Below, piece by piece: positions 1 through 8,735 of a stretch of DNA of 39,275 nucleotides. The stretch is taken from NCBI RefSeq assembly GCF_030694575.1, contig NZ_JAUYUS010000131.1, positions 1-39,275 on the forward strand. The letters are read 5' to 3'. Source of the stretch: Parvibaculum sp. Its GTDB lineage: Bacteria > Pseudomonadota > Alphaproteobacteria > Parvibaculales > Parvibaculaceae. A model generated the notes under the pieces. The model did no database searches and was not told the DNA's origin. It saw nothing but the letters and a program-made list of their open reading frames with translations. The stretch's first letter is position 1; each line of letters starts with the position of its first letter. Made by a program: the position numbers and the translations under genes.

Positions 1-630
1 CATCTGCCGGAGTGCGCGGAATGGTGCGAAGTCGATCCGCTCCAGGTCGGCCCTCGGCGTGTCGACCACCGGCAAACTCTTGTGACTGTCGACGCCGGCG
101 CGACCATGGCCCGGCATGTGTTTCACGACCGGCAGCACGCCACCCGACAGCAGACCTTCGGCCGCGGCCAGACCGAGTGCCGCCACGATGTCCGGCGTCT
201 CCGCATAGGCGCGGTCGCCAATGACGTCATGCGCGCCCGGGACAGGTACATCGAGGACGGGAAGACAATCGACGGTGATGCCGACGTCGCGAAGCTCAAC
301 CGCCATGAGCTGCGCACCGAGCCGCGCGGCCGCCAGACCCTTTTCGGCATCGCGCGCGTAAAGCTCGCCATATCGCCGTCCCGCCGGCCAGGCGCGCCAG
401 TGAGGCGGCCGCAGGCGCTGAACGCGCCCGCCTTCCTGATCGATCAGAACCGGCGCGTCGTAGCCGACAGCTTCGCGCAGATCGGCAGTGAGTGAACGAA
501 GCTGTGCGGGGTCAGCGACATTGCGCGCGAAAAGAATGAAACCCCAGGGACGAGCTTCGCGAAAGAAGGATCGCTCTGCGCTGCCGAGTTCGGTTCCGGC
601 ACAGCCATAGATCGCCGCGCGAAGGCTCAC
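1..630 (-). CDS. nagZ: Beta-N-acetylhexosaminidase NagZ (partial, C-terminus beyond left edge)
   Basis: Glycoside hydrolase family 3 enzyme that removes N-acetylglucosamine from anhydro-muropeptides in cytoplasmic cell-wall recycling. The first 210 residues are present. Visible family motifs are DQEGGRVQRL (residues 64-73), then KHMPGHG (170-176) followed by DSH (181-183), the segment carrying the catalytic Asp/His pair of NagZ. The nucleophile Asp lies beyond the edge. The start is a GTG at 630 that overlaps the TGA of the upstream SPOR gene (GTGA), pointing to translational coupling. Order dgt-argS-SPOR-nagZ is a known alphaproteobacterial arrangement, usually followed by scpA/scpB. Identification is firm; only completeness is unknown. 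Confidence 0.95.
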   Translation of the reverse strand, partial: MSLRAAIYGCAGTELGSAERSFFREARPWGFILFARNVADPAQLRSLTADLREAVGYDAPVLIDQEGGRVQRLRPPHWRAWPAGRRYGELYARDAEKGLAAARLGAQLMAVELRDVGITVDCLPVLDVPVPGAHDVIGDRAYAETPDIVAALGLAAAEGLLSGGVLPVVKHMPGHGRAGVDSHKSLPVVDTPRADLERIDFAPFRALRQM

Positions 631-1448
631 CGCGGCCTCACCAGACACCCCTGGCCCTTTGCCTCAAGCTGACCGCACAGCGCATCGGCCGCGGACTTGT
701 CGAGATAGCCGGCGCGCAACCGGTAGTAGATGCCCTTGTCGCCCAAATCCGCGCGCTGGATATCGACACCGAGCGAACCGAGCAGGTCCGGATATTTTGC
801 CTGCAACTTGCCGAAGGCATCGCGCGCGGACGCCTCGTCGCGGAATGCCGCGAGTTGCACGACATACCCGCCTGCCGTCGCCGCCGCAGGCTGCTGGACA
901 GCGGGCGCCGGCTCCTGAACCGGAGGCTCTTCCTCGACAGGGGCGGCATCCTCGACCCTTGCCCCCGGCTCATCCTCTCCCGTGGGCGCGAGCGGTGAGC
1001 TTTCGATCGCCTGGGCCATGCGGTCCAGCGCCTGCCGGTCGGCGGGCGGGACATCCTGGTTTTCGATCGCCAGCGGCTCTTCCGCAGGCGGAAGCAATTG
1101 TTCGCTGTCGCCCGGCGCCGTCTTCCCGTCGCCCGCGATGCGGTTGTAGACGCCGGCATCCTGATGCGGAAATTTCTTGCCGCCGGGATTTTCGGGCACT
1201 TCCTTCGTCGGCTCGCCATCGGCCCGCAAGATGGGCGGCATGCCGTTCATTCCCTGATCGTTGCCCTGACGATATGCGAGAAACACGACGCCTGCGAAAA
1301 CCACGAGCAGCGCGATGACACTGAGCAGCATGAGGCTGCGGCGATTGCCACCATCCCCGCTGTCATCCTCGTAGCCTTCATATTCCTCGATATCCGGGTC
1401 GATATCGTATTCCGGTTCGTCGTCCCAGTCGCCATCTCTGTGCGACAT
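627..1448 (-). CDS. SPOR-domain membrane protein
   Basis: A 273-residue single-pass inner-membrane protein. An acidic cytoplasmic head rich in Asp, Glu and Tyr is followed by a hydrophobic segment at about residues 38-58, a long Pro/Glu/Ala-rich periplasmic linker, and a C-terminal SPOR domain beginning near GGYVVQLAAF and running to the end. SPOR domains bind denuded peptidoglycan glycans, typically at the division septum. The ATG at 1448 overlaps the argS stop (TGATG), and its own stop overlaps nagZ. An upstream in-frame extension lies inside argS and was discarded. Linkage to nagZ fits a cell-wall role; the specific function is inferred only. Confidence 0.9.
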   Translation of the reverse strand: MSHRDGDWDDEPEYDIDPDIEEYEGYEDDSGDGGNRRSLMLLSVIALLVVFAGVVFLAYRQGNDQGMNGMPPILRADGEPTKEVPENPGGKKFPHQDAGVYNRIAGDGKTAPGDSEQLLPPAEEPLAIENQDVPPADRQALDRMAQAIESSPLAPTGEDEPGARVEDAAPVEEEPPVQEPAPAVQQPAAATAGGYVVQLAAFRDEASARDAFGKLQAKYPDLLGSLGVDIQRADLGDKGIYYRLRAGYLDKSAADALCGQLEAKGQGCLVRPR

Positions 1449-3211
1449 CAGCGCATCTCCTCGGTCGGTTCGACCCCCAGAATCCCCAAACCGGCTGCTA
1501 TGACATAGGCAGCGGCGCGAATCAGCGCGAGCCTTGCAAGCGTAACATCCCGGTGGTCGGCGCGAATGAAGCGGAGCGAGTGATCGTCCTTGCCCTTGTT
1601 CCACAAGCCATGAAAGGCGGCGGCAAGATCGTCGAGATAGAAGGCGATACGGTGCGGTTCATGCGCCAGCGCCGCCTGTTCGACCTGGCGGGGAAAGCTC
1701 GCCATAAGCTTCAGCAGCGCCATTTCCGCCTCGTCGGCGAGAAGCGTGAAATCGGCATTGGCAAGGGCGCCATCGGAGAGATCGTAGGTGCCCTCCTCCG
1801 CCACGTTGCGCAGCACCGAATGGATGCGCGCATTGGCATACTGCACATAGAACACCGGATTGTCGCGCGACTGCTCCATCACCTTGGCAAAGTCGAAATC
1901 GAGCGGCGCATCGTTCTTCCGCGTCAGCATCATGAAGCGCACGACGTCCTTGCCGACCTCGTCCACGACCTCGCGCAAGGTGACGAAATCGCCGGAGCGC
2001 TTCGACATCTTGACCGGTTCCCCGTTCCGAAAAAGACGGACCAGCTGGCAGATCTTCACATCGAAATCGGCATTGCCGTCCGTCACCCCAGCGATCGCCG
2101 CCCTCATGCGCTTGATATAGCCGGAATGATCGGCGCCCCAGACGTCGATCATGGTCCGGTAGCCGCGGTTGTATTTGTCGAGGTGGTAGGCGATGTCGGG
2201 CGCGAAATAGGTCCAGCTTCCGTCGGACTTCTTCAACGCCCGGTCGGTGTCGTCGCCGAATTCCGTCGACCGGAACAGCGTCTGCGGCCGCGCTTCCCAG
2301 TCGTCCGGCACCTCACCCTTCGGCGGTTCAAGTTCACCGATATAGATGAGGCCCTTGTCCTCCAGCACCTTGAGCGTTTGTTCGACGGAACCGGACCTGT
2401 GGAGTGCCAGTTCGGAAAAGAAGGTTTCGTGGACAATGCCGAGCACGCCCAGATCGCCGCGGATCAGCTCCATCATCGCCTCGACGGCCGCTTCACGGAC
2501 GATGGAAAGTGCCTCCGGCTCGTCCTTCTCAAGCAAGCTCTTGCCGTGCGTGGCGACGAGCGCCTGGCCGACCGGCTTCAGATAATCGCCGGGATAGAGA
2601 CCTTCAGGTATCTGACCGATGTCCTCGCCCAGCGCTTCGCGGTAACGAAGGAAGGCGCTGCGCGCCAGCACTTCGATCTGGCCGCCGGCATCGTTGATGT
2701 AATATTCGCGGCAGACCTTGTAGCCAACCTTCTCGAGAAGGTTGCAGAGCGCATCGCCAAAGACCGCGCCGCGCACATGGCCGACATGCATCGGCCCCGT
2801 CGGATTGGCCGAGACATATTCGACATTGACCGCTTCGCCCGCGCCGACATCGCTCGCGCCGTATGCGGGCCCGGAGCGAAGGATTTCCGGAATGCGCGCC
2901 TGCCAGAAGGAGGGATTGAGCCTGAGATTGATGAAGCCCGGACCGGCCACACCGACTTCCGTGACGGCCTCCTCGGCGCCGAGCCTGGCGGCAAGCTGCC
3001 CGGCAAGCTCGCGCGGATTGACGCCGGCAGGCTTCGCCAGCACCATCGCGGCATTGGTCGAGAGATCGCCATGCGAGGGATCGCGCGGCGGCTCGACGGC
3101 CACCCGCGCCAGATCGAGGCCGGACGGCAGAGCACCCTCCTCCTCAAGACCGCGCAATGCAGCCTCCACACGACCCTCGAAATACCGAAAAATATTCATT
3201 GCTGCCGTCAC
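1448..3211 (-). CDS. argS: Arginyl-tRNA synthetase
   Basis: Class I aminoacyl-tRNA synthetase charging tRNA-Arg; 587 residues, normal for the family. It shows the N-terminal additional domain ([12 protein letters not shown] at residues 45-56), the HIGH-type signature as HVGH (142-145, within [11 protein letters not shown]), a [12 protein letters not shown] loop in the second half, and a helical anticodon-binding domain at the C-terminus. The longest start is GTG at 3211; an ATG four codons later (3199, MNIF) is an equally good start, and neither has a strong ribosome-binding site. It lies 79 bases after dgt and overlaps the SPOR gene by one base, so the four genes probably form one operon. 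Confidence 0.97.
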   Translation of the reverse strand: MTAAMNIFRYFEGRVEAALRGLEEEGALPSGLDLARVAVEPPRDPSHGDLSTNAAMVLAKPAGVNPRELAGQLAARLGAEEAVTEVGVAGPGFINLRLNPSFWQARIPEILRSGPAYGASDVGAGEAVNVEYVSANPTGPMHVGHVRGAVFGDALCNLLEKVGYKVCREYYINDAGGQIEVLARSAFLRYREALGEDIGQIPEGLYPGDYLKPVGQALVATHGKSLLEKDEPEALSIVREAAVEAMMELIRGDLGVLGIVHETFFSELALHRSGSVEQTLKVLEDKGLIYIGELEPPKGEVPDDWEARPQTLFRSTEFGDDTDRALKKSDGSWTYFAPDIAYHLDKYNRGYRTMIDVWGADHSGYIKRMRAAIAGVTDGNADFDVKICQLVRLFRNGEPVKMSKRSGDFVTLREVVDEVGKDVVRFMMLTRKNDAPLDFDFAKVMEQSRDNPVFYVQYANARIHSVLRNVAEEGTYDLSDGALANADFTLLADEAEMALLKLMASFPRQVEQAALAHEPHRIAFYLDDLAAAFHGLWNKGKDDHSLRFIRADHRDVTLARLALIRAAAYVIAAGLGILGVEPTEEMR

Positions 3212-3290
3212 TTAACCGTTCAGCGCGACGGAATCTGCCGCGCGGCGCGCACTCTAGCCGTGCCTTCCCGCCGTTTCCAGCCCCGGCCCC

Positions 3291-4481
3291 TCAGGCCCGC
3301 GGATCGTGGAGGTCGAAAAGCCGCGCATGCTCCTCTATGGCGAACTTGTCGGTCATCCCGGCGATGAAGTCGCAGACCCTTCGGGCGGTCTTGAAGCCGC
3401 CGGGCCCGTCGCAGCCCGTCTGCCATTCCGGCGGCAGCTGATCCGGTTCCCCGTGCAGGAGGCCGAAGAGATCGCGAACGATCCGGCGCGCCTTGCTCAT
3501 GGAGCGGTTGACCCGGTAGTGCCGGTACATGCGCTCGAAAAGAAAAGCCTTGAGGGCGGCGTTGTGCTCCGTCATTTCGCTCGTGAAGCCCACCAGCGGC
3601 CGGTTCATCGCGCGGACATCGGCCGCAGAGCCAGGCTTTGCCTCTGCGAGGCGGCGGTTCGTCTCCGCGAGAAGGTCGCCGATCATCGCGCCGATGAGAT
3701 CGCGGACCGCCTCATGGATCACACGTGTCGTTTCCAGGCCGGGATAACGATCGACGACGCCCCGGAACACATCGCCGACGAGCGGCAGCGCCATCAGGTC
3801 GTCGATGCTGAAGAGGCCGGCGCGAAGACCATCATCGATGTCGTGGTTGTTGTAGGCGATGTCGTCCGCCAGCGCCGCGACCTGCGCTTCCGGTCCCGCA
3901 TATGTTGCCAGTTCGAGATCCTGCGTCTCCGCATACTCGGCGAGCGCGCGCGGCAGGTCGTCCATCGTCCGCCCCGGCGTCACGACAGGACCATTATGCT
4001 TCACGAGCCCCTCAAGCGTTTCCCAGGTGAGATTGAGACCGTCGAACAGCGCATAGCGATGTTCGAGCTTGGTAACGATGCGGAGCGTCTGGGCGTTGTG
4101 ATCGAAGCCGCCGAAGTCCCGCATGCAACTGTCGAGCGCGGTTTCGCCGGCATGGCCGAACGGCGTGTGGCCGAGATCGTGCGCCAGCGCCAGCGTCTCG
4201 GCGAGGTCCTCGTCGAGGCCGAGCACGCGCGCGACGGAGCGCGCGATCTGCGACACCTCCAGCGAATGCGAAAGCCTCGTCCGGTAATTGTCGCCCTCGT
4301 GATAGACGAAGACCTGCGTCTTGTATTTGAGCCGCCGGAAGGCGCCTGAGTGAATGATGCGGTCGCGGTCGCGCTGGAACGGCGTCCGTGTGGCGCTTTC
4401 GGGCTCATGGAAAAGCCGCCCTCGCGTCTCCTCGGCGCGCGTGGCATAGGGCGCGGTCGCGGCGGGATTGGCTATCGGCAA
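3291..4481 (-). CDS. dgt: Deoxyguanosinetriphosphate triphosphohydrolase-like protein
   Basis: HD-superfamily dNTP triphosphohydrolase (dGTPase type), 396 residues. The N-terminal block [20 protein letters not shown] and the metal-binding His/HD set (RLSHSLEV, then [15 protein letters not shown], later [15 protein letters not shown]) are all present. The start is TTG at 4481, preceded by AGAGGG six bases upstream; the family's usual N-terminus begins close by, so this unusual start is supported. First gene of the dgt-argS-SPOR-nagZ operon and divergent from erpA. It probably adjusts dNTP pools; its substrate specificity cannot be read from sequence. Confidence 0.95.
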   Translation of the reverse strand: MPIANPAATAPYATRAEETRGRLFHEPESATRTPFQRDRDRIIHSGAFRRLKYKTQVFVYHEGDNYRTRLSHSLEVSQIARSVARVLGLDEDLAETLALAHDLGHTPFGHAGETALDSCMRDFGGFDHNAQTLRIVTKLEHRYALFDGLNLTWETLEGLVKHNGPVVTPGRTMDDLPRALAEYAETQDLELATYAGPEAQVAALADDIAYNNHDIDDGLRAGLFSIDDLMALPLVGDVFRGVVDRYPGLETTRVIHEAVRDLIGAMIGDLLAETNRRLAEAKPGSAADVRAMNRPLVGFTSEMTEHNAALKAFLFERMYRHYRVNRSMSKARRIVRDLFGLLHGEPDQLPPEWQTGCDGPGGFKTARRVCDFIAGMTDKFAIEEHARLFDLHDPRA

Positions 4482-4534
4482 GAGAAACCCTCTATTCTGT
4501 ATGGGGTTAGCGGCATATGACCGGAGGCCATGGT

Positions 4535-4563
4535 TTGAAAAGCGGCCCCTCAGCGATTACATA
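4535..4563 (+). promoter_or_regulatory. Probable sigma70-type promoter of erpA
   Basis: TTGAAA (4535-4540) and TACATA (4558-4563) are separated by 17 bases, placing transcription start near 4570, about 60 bases before the erpA ATG. This is the best promoter-like pair in the 149-base divergent region between dgt and erpA. No iron-regulator operator was recognised with confidence. Confidence 0.45.
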
Positions 4564-4630
4564 TCTGCTAAGCTAAATTTCGTAGCGTTGGAAGCCGAAA
4601 GCATCCGGCCCTCCTCCGCAGGAGCAGACG

Positions 4631-4978
4631 ATGGATATTGCCACAATCGAGCCGACCGCCATCACCCTGACCGACCGTGCCGCGAAGCGGATCGCCCGCA
4701 TTCTCGAAGGCGAGGGCGGAGGCGTGATGCTGCGCGTTGCGGTGCAGGGCGGCGGCTGTTCCGGTTTCCAGTATGGTTTCACGCTGGACGATCTTCGCAA
4801 TGACGACGATCTGGTGCTCGAAAAGAATGGCGTGAAGGTGCTGATCGATTCCGTATCCGTCGCTTATCTCGCCGGCTCGGAAATCGATTACGTCGACGAC
4901 CTGATCGGCTCGGCCTTCAAGATCAACAATCCAAACGCGACCGCGTCCTGCGGCTGCGGCACTTCGTTCTCTGTTTAG
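4631..4978 (+). CDS. erpA: Iron-sulfur cluster insertion protein ErpA (A-type carrier)
   Basis: A 115-residue HesB/IscA-type carrier that receives Fe-S clusters from the SUF/ISC scaffold and passes them to apoproteins. The three invariant cysteines are C43 (GGGCSGFQY) and C107/C109 (SCGCGTSFSV). The start is preceded by AGGAG about eight bases upstream. Divergence from the dgt operon is a frequent alphaproteobacterial arrangement. ErpA versus IscA is decided by overall similarity and context, so the symbol is a little less certain than the family. Confidence 0.93.
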   Translation: MDIATIEPTAITLTDRAAKRIARILEGEGGGVMLRVAVQGGGCSGFQYGFTLDDLRNDDDLVLEKNGVKVLIDSVSVAYLAGSEIDYVDDLIGSAFKINNPNATASCGCGTSFSV

Positions 4979-5072
4979 TCCCGCACGGCGAACTCCGCGT
5001 TTTGCCGAGACGCCCATCCGCGTATTCTCACCGGCGTTGAGTGATTCTGCGTGAGGGAGTGCGAGCTGGGCT

Positions 5073-5657
5073 ATGACGACAAGCGCAAGGACGGATGCCG
5101 GAAAGAAGCTGGAGCAATACTGGAAGTCGATCAGAAGCAGCGACGCGATACCGTTGCGCAGTGCCTTCAAGGTGAATTCCGCGACCGCACCGATCCTCCC
5201 TCATCTCGTCATCCTCGAGGTATTTGAAGGCGATCTCGTCTTCCGTCTTGCAGGCACCGGCATCGCCGAACATCAGGGCATCGACATTACCGGCAAGCGC
5301 TATGGCGATTTCGCCGCGCCGGTGCAGGTCGCGCGCGCGGTGGCGCGGATCGCTGCGTTCCATGCTCTGCCTTGCGGCTTCGTCTCCGTCCATCGCGAGG
5401 AATACGGACGGGGCGACGCGTCCGAAGTCGAGGTGACGGGATTGCCGCTGCGGGGCGACGGCGGGGCCGGACAGATGATGGTGCTGACCGTAACGCCGAT
5501 CGAGCGCGGCCTCGCGGAGAAGCGCGAAGCGCCGCTTTTCATGCGGCCTGCAACATGGATCGACTTCATCGATCTCGGCGCGGGCATACCGGACGATGCT
5601 GCTATTGTAAGGGCCGCCGAGGAGCACGTAGCATCGAAAGCCGGGAGAGCGCCATGA
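5073..5657 (+). CDS. PAS_5-type PAS domain protein
   Basis: A 194-residue soluble protein matching the alphaproteobacterial PAS_5 family (formerly a domain of unknown function). The core has the pattern LEVFEGDLVFRLAGTGI followed by GIDITGKRYGDF, typical of the first strands of this PAS subgroup. No kinase, cyclase, DNA-binding or other output domain is attached, so it would act as a stand-alone sensor or adaptor. Its TGA overlaps the xth ATG (ATGA), suggesting coupled expression. The ribosome-binding site is weak. Ligand and partner are unknown. Confidence 0.75.
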   Translation: MTTSARTDAGKKLEQYWKSIRSSDAIPLRSAFKVNSATAPILPHLVILEVFEGDLVFRLAGTGIAEHQGIDITGKRYGDFAAPVQVARAVARIAAFHALPCGFVSVHREEYGRGDASEVEVTGLPLRGDGGAGQMMVLTVTPIERGLAEKREAPLFMRPATWIDFIDLGAGIPDDAAIVRAAEEHVASKAGRAP

Positions 5658-6439
5658 AGATCGCCAGTTTCAATGTGAATTCCATCAAGGCGCGGCTCCC
5701 CAATCTCGTCGACTGGCTGAAGGAGGCCGAGCCCGACGTCGTCTGCCTTCAGGAACTGAAATGCACCGACGAGAACTTCCCGCATGGGCCCATCGAAGAC
5801 CTCGGTTACAACGTCGCCGTCAATGGACAGAAGACCTATAACGGCGTCGCCATTCTCTCCAAATATCCGCTCGAGGATGTGAGCCGCGGCCTGCCCGGCA
5901 ATGACGGCGACGACCATGCCCGTTACATCGAAGCCGTGGTGAGCGCGAACGGAAGCGTTGTGCGCGTGGCATCGATCTATCTGCCGAACGGCAACCCGGT
6001 CGACACGGACAAGTTCACCTACAAGCTGAGCTGGATGGACCGCCTGATCGATCATGCGCGCGGCCTGCTGGCCTATGAGGAACCGCTGGTGCTGGCGGGC
6101 GACTACAATGTCATCCCGACCATCGACGACGTACACGATCCGGCCGCCTGGGCGAACGATGCACTGTTCCGGCCGGAGACGCGGGCGAAGTTCCGTGAAC
6201 TGACCAATCTCGGCCTCACCGATGCCTTCCGCGCCTGCCACCGGGAAGCGCATCGCTACACGTTCTGGGACTATCAGGCGGGCGCCTGGACGAAGGATAA
6301 CGGCATCCGCATCGACCATCTTCTGCTGTCACCGCAAGCCGCCGACCGGCTGAAGGGAAGCGATATCGACCGCGCCGTCAGAGGCCGCGAGAAGCCCTCC
6401 GATCACGTGCCGATCTGGGTTGAACTCGACATCGGCTGA
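5654..6439 (+). CDS. xth: Exodeoxyribonuclease III
   Basis: AP endonuclease / 3'-5' exonuclease of base-excision repair, 261 residues. Exonuclease-endonuclease-phosphatase fold signatures are present: MKIASFNVNSIKARL (metal-binding Asn7), CLQELKC (Glu34), LAGDYNVIP (Asp/Asn pair), IRIDHLLLS and the terminal SDHVPIW catalytic His. The ATG at 5654 overlaps the stop of the PAS gene; a longer upstream extension lies inside that gene and was discarded. Either xthA or a close xth paralogue. Confidence 0.95.
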   Translation: MKIASFNVNSIKARLPNLVDWLKEAEPDVVCLQELKCTDENFPHGPIEDLGYNVAVNGQKTYNGVAILSKYPLEDVSRGLPGNDGDDHARYIEAVVSANGSVVRVASIYLPNGNPVDTDKFTYKLSWMDRLIDHARGLLAYEEPLVLAGDYNVIPTIDDVHDPAAWANDALFRPETRAKFRELTNLGLTDAFRACHREAHRYTFWDYQAGAWTKDNGIRIDHLLLSPQAADRLKGSDIDRAVRGREKPSDHVPIWVELDIG

Positions 6440-6440
6440 G

Positions 6441-6478
6441 GCCGTCCGCCCCTCGAAATCGGGGAGAAAACGGACGGC
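6441..6478 (+). terminator. Hairpin after xth (possible terminator)
   Basis: GCCGTCCG (6441-6448) pairs perfectly with CGGACGGC (6471-6478), with an inner CCCC/GGGG pairing (6449-6452 with 6461-6464). It begins directly after the xth stop. There is no T-run after it, so intrinsic termination is uncertain. Its last base is the first base of the PHO-box-like repeat. Confidence 0.4.
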
Positions 6479-6506
6479 TGTCATCGAACTGTCATGAAAA
6501 TGTCAC
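6478..6506 (+). promoter_or_regulatory. PHO box-like triple direct repeat (candidate PhoB site)
   Basis: Three 7-base units at 11-base spacing: CTGTCAT (6478-6484), CTGTCAT (6489-6495) and ATGTCAC (6500-6506). Two tandem CTGTCAT units separated by four bases are the known PhoB recognition pattern, and the third unit keeps five of seven bases. The first protein gene downstream on this strand is the GFA-family gene at 6723, about 215 bases away. No clear -10 was identified. An unannotated transcript in 6507-6722 is possible, but no convincing coding frame was seen there. Confidence 0.6.
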
Positions 6507-6722
6507 GATCGGCTTCGGCATCCGTCGCGGGCCTGTTATCCCCGCCAGCGCCGCCACTTGTCCCCGCCCTGGCGCGCCCTACCTGACGAGAAATACCGGC
6601 CGGGGATAAATCGCCATGTGAAAATTTCCTGCGCCGGAGACGAGAATTTTTGTCCCCGGTTTTTGCGTGCATGCGCGTTACCTTTTCCGGTGACGAATTC
6701 TGACCGAACGGGAGCTCCGATC

Positions 6723-7127
6723 ATGCCCGACTTTCCCCTCACTGGCGGCTGCCTCTGCGGCGCCGTGCGTTACGAAGTGACCGGCGGCTACGATGGCTGC
6801 GCACATTGCCATTGCCGCATGTGCCAGCGCGCGGCGGGCGCGCCGGTCGTGCCGTGGTTCATGATCAAGGGCGACCATTTCCGCATCGTGAAGGGCGCAC
6901 TCAAATTCTACAAATCTTCCGATGCCGCCGAACGCGGTTTTTGCGAAGAATGCGGTACACAGATTGTTTTCCAGTTTCTGAAGGACAAGGGTGCGAGCAT
7001 CGACGTGACGGCCGCCTCGCTCGACGACCCGGAAGCGATCGAACCGACATCGCAGATATGGACCGCCTCACGGCTTGCATGGATGCACGGCTTCGACGCA
7101 GCCCTGCCCGCACGGGAAGGCAACTAG
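6723..7127 (+). CDS. GFA-family zinc protein
   Basis: A 134-residue protein of the GFA / CENP-V fold family (named after glutathione-dependent formaldehyde-activating enzyme). Cysteines form the family's zinc-site pattern: GGCLCGAVRYEV near the N-terminus, HCHCRMCQRA, then GFCEECGTQI. The start has GGGAG about eight bases upstream; a longer upstream frame lacks family similarity. Most members have no proven activity, and the formaldehyde role of the name is disputed, so function is left open. It is convergent with the AraC-type gene, 16 bases apart, and a PHO-box-like site lies upstream. Confidence 0.88.
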   Translation: MPDFPLTGGCLCGAVRYEVTGGYDGCAHCHCRMCQRAAGAPVVPWFMIKGDHFRIVKGALKFYKSSDAAERGFCEECGTQIVFQFLKDKGASIDVTAASLDDPEAIEPTSQIWTASRLAWMHGFDAALPAREGN

Positions 7128-7143
7128 AAGCGAGCCGGCTTCG

Positions 7144-8046
7144 TCAGACGGCAACCCCGATTTCCGGCGCGGCGCGAAGGCGTTCAGCGTCGCGCATCGG
7201 CGGAGCGCCGAAGAGACGGCTGTATTCGCGGCTGAATTGCGACGGGCTGTCATAGCCGACGCGATGCGCCGCCGTCGCCGCGTCGACTGCCTCCCCGACG
7301 ATGAGGCGCCGCGCTTCCTGAAGCCGGATCTGCTTCTGATATTGAAGCGGGCTCATCGCGGTGACGGCCTTGAAATGCTCGTGCAGCGACGACGGGCTCA
7401 TGCGCGCTTCCGCCGCGACGGTCTCGATGCGGAAGGGCCGCGCGTAATTCTGCTTGATCCATGAAATGGCGCGGTTGACCTGACTGAGCTTGCTGTCGGC
7501 AAGCGCGATCTGGCGCAGCCGCACGGCCTGATCGCCGGTGAGGAGACGATAGTGAATCTCGCGCTCGATCATCGGTGCGAGGATCGGCGCGCCGCAGGGG
7601 TCTTCCAGCAGACGGAGAAGCCTGATCGCGGCATCGAGCAGCGAACCGGTGAGCGGGCTCATGAGAATACCCGACCCCGGCGCCTCGTTCGGCTTTGCGT
7701 TGCGATCCATTTCGAGCATCAGCGCGGCCAGCGCCGACTGGTCGATGTCGAGGCGCATGCCGAGATAGGGTTTCTCCGGGCTCGCCTCCATCACGCAGCC
7801 GACGACCGGAAGGTCGGCGGAGACGAGAAGATAGTTCGAGGGTTCGTAGGTGTAGATGCGGTCGCCGAGGATCATCTGCTTGCGGCCCTGCGCGGCGATG
7901 CAGAGCGCGGGCTGCTGCACCGAGTGCATGGGCTGCGTCGGCGAGGTCATGCGGGCCAGGTGAAGGCGCGGCAGCGCGGTCGGCGCGGAGCCGTCTTCCG
8001 GCGCGAATCGATCAATCAGGGAGGAGAGTTCGGAAAGCCCATTCAT
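7144..8046 (-). CDS. AraC-family transcriptional regulator (AraC_N type)
   Basis: About 300 residues. The N-terminal two thirds match the AraC_N cupin-like sensor (MTSPTQPMHSVQQPALCIAAQG, shortened here to HSVQQPALCIAAQG as the key part, then YLLVSADLPVVG). The C-terminal third holds two helix-turn-helix units: MSPSSLHEHFKAVTAMSPLQ, then AAHRVGYDSPSQFSREYSRL. The ATG at 8046 has AAGG nine bases upstream; an ATG at 8052 is possible, while a TTG at 8082 is unlikely. It is divergent from the monooxygenase-fold gene at 8370 and may control it; regulators of this subgroup often sit beside small oxidoreductase genes. Confidence 0.9.
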   Translation of the reverse strand: MNGLSELSSLIDRFAPEDGSAPTALPRLHLARMTSPTQPMHSVQQPALCIAAQGRKQMILGDRIYTYEPSNYLLVSADLPVVGCVMEASPEKPYLGMRLDIDQSALAALMLEMDRNAKPNEAPGSGILMSPLTGSLLDAAIRLLRLLEDPCGAPILAPMIEREIHYRLLTGDQAVRLRQIALADSKLSQVNRAISWIKQNYARPFRIETVAAEARMSPSSLHEHFKAVTAMSPLQYQKQIRLQEARRLIVGEAVDAATAAHRVGYDSPSQFSREYSRLFGAPPMRDAERLRAAPEIGVAV

Positions 8047-8369
8047 CGGCATCGGCCTTGCGTATGTGTGTAAAAACAACAAGTTGGATGCTTGTCGGTG
8101 AGTTTCAATATACGCCGGTCGCAGCGCCCCGTCCCGCCCCCACCGCTATTTCCGCAGGATCGTGCAATAACCGGCGAGTTCCGGTCTATCGGCCCCGCCC
8201 CCTCATGCGTCATCATCATCCTCACGGGCGGCTCCTCCCCGACGGATACCAGTCCGGCACCGCCGCCCGGCATACCGAAAATCGGCAGGCCATCCGGCCC
8301 GCCCCGGCCGCACGCGCCGCCGCCCTCACGGCGGCGCGTGTACCCGCTCCCATCCGCGAGGAGATAGCC
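8047..8369. promoter_or_regulatory. Divergent regulatory region between AraC-type gene and ABM gene
   Basis: This 323-base stretch has no convincing coding frame. Near the AraC-gene end it holds a short inverted repeat ACAAG (8079-8083) / CTTGT (8091-8095) and a weak plus-strand promoter-like pair TTGGAT (8084-8089) and CAATAT (8106-8111), 16 bases apart. Near the other end is a strong GC hairpin, listed separately. If the promoter is real, the ABM transcript would have a leader of about 250 bases. Confidence 0.4.
8311..8340 (+). repeat. Perfect 12-bp GC hairpin in the leader of the ABM gene
   Basis: CACGCGCCGCCG (8311-8322) and its exact complement CGGCGGCGCGTG (8329-8340) enclose a 6-base loop. 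It ends 17 bases before the GAGGAG ribosome-binding site of the gene at 8370. There is no T-run, so it is not a standard terminator. It could be a 5'-leader control element or simply a stable stem. Confidence 0.6.
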
Positions 8370-8699
8370 ATGACCGAACTCACCATCATCGCCTTCATCC
8401 GCGCCCGGCCCGGCCAGACGCTCGCACTCGGACGGGAACTCTGCCTGCTCGTGCCGCCGACACTCGCCGAAGAGGGGTGCCTCGGCTACGAGGTGCACCA
8501 GTCGGAGGACGATCCCGACATCTGGCTGCTCTATGAGAGTTGGCGCTCGGCGGAATATCTCGACGCGCATTTCGAGACGCCCTATCTCCAGGCCTTTTTC
8601 GAGAAAGGCGCGGCGCTGGTCGAGGGCGAGGTGACGATGCACAAATTCATGCGCTATGCGGCGGGAGGCACGCCGGAGATTGCTACCTGCGCGGCGTGA
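8370..8699 (+). CDS. Antibiotic biosynthesis monooxygenase (ABM) domain protein
   Basis: A 109-residue protein with one ABM / dimeric alpha-beta barrel domain. It starts TELTIIAFIRARPGQ, carries GCLGYEVHQSEDDPD and LLYESWRSAEYLDAHF, and ends with the usual HxTPYLQAF-like segment (ETPYLQAFFEKG). The family includes small cofactor-free quinol monooxygenases and heme-degrading enzymes, but many members are uncharacterised. GAGGAG lies six bases before the ATG. Divergence from an AraC-type regulator suggests inducible expression. Substrate unknown. Confidence 0.85.
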   Translation: MTELTIIAFIRARPGQTLALGRELCLLVPPTLAEEGCLGYEVHQSEDDPDIWLLYESWRSAEYLDAHFETPYLQAFFEKGAALVEGEVTMHKFMRYAAGGTPEIATCAA

Positions 8700-8735
8700 C
8701 TTCCACCAACGAGATTTGAACCGCGTGAAGGCGGC

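Noticed and set aside
8043-8642. Minus-strand open frame of 199 codons over the ABM gene and its leader
   Set aside because: It mirrors the ABM coding frame and shows no domain; the plus-strand gene has a strong ribosome-binding site and family match.
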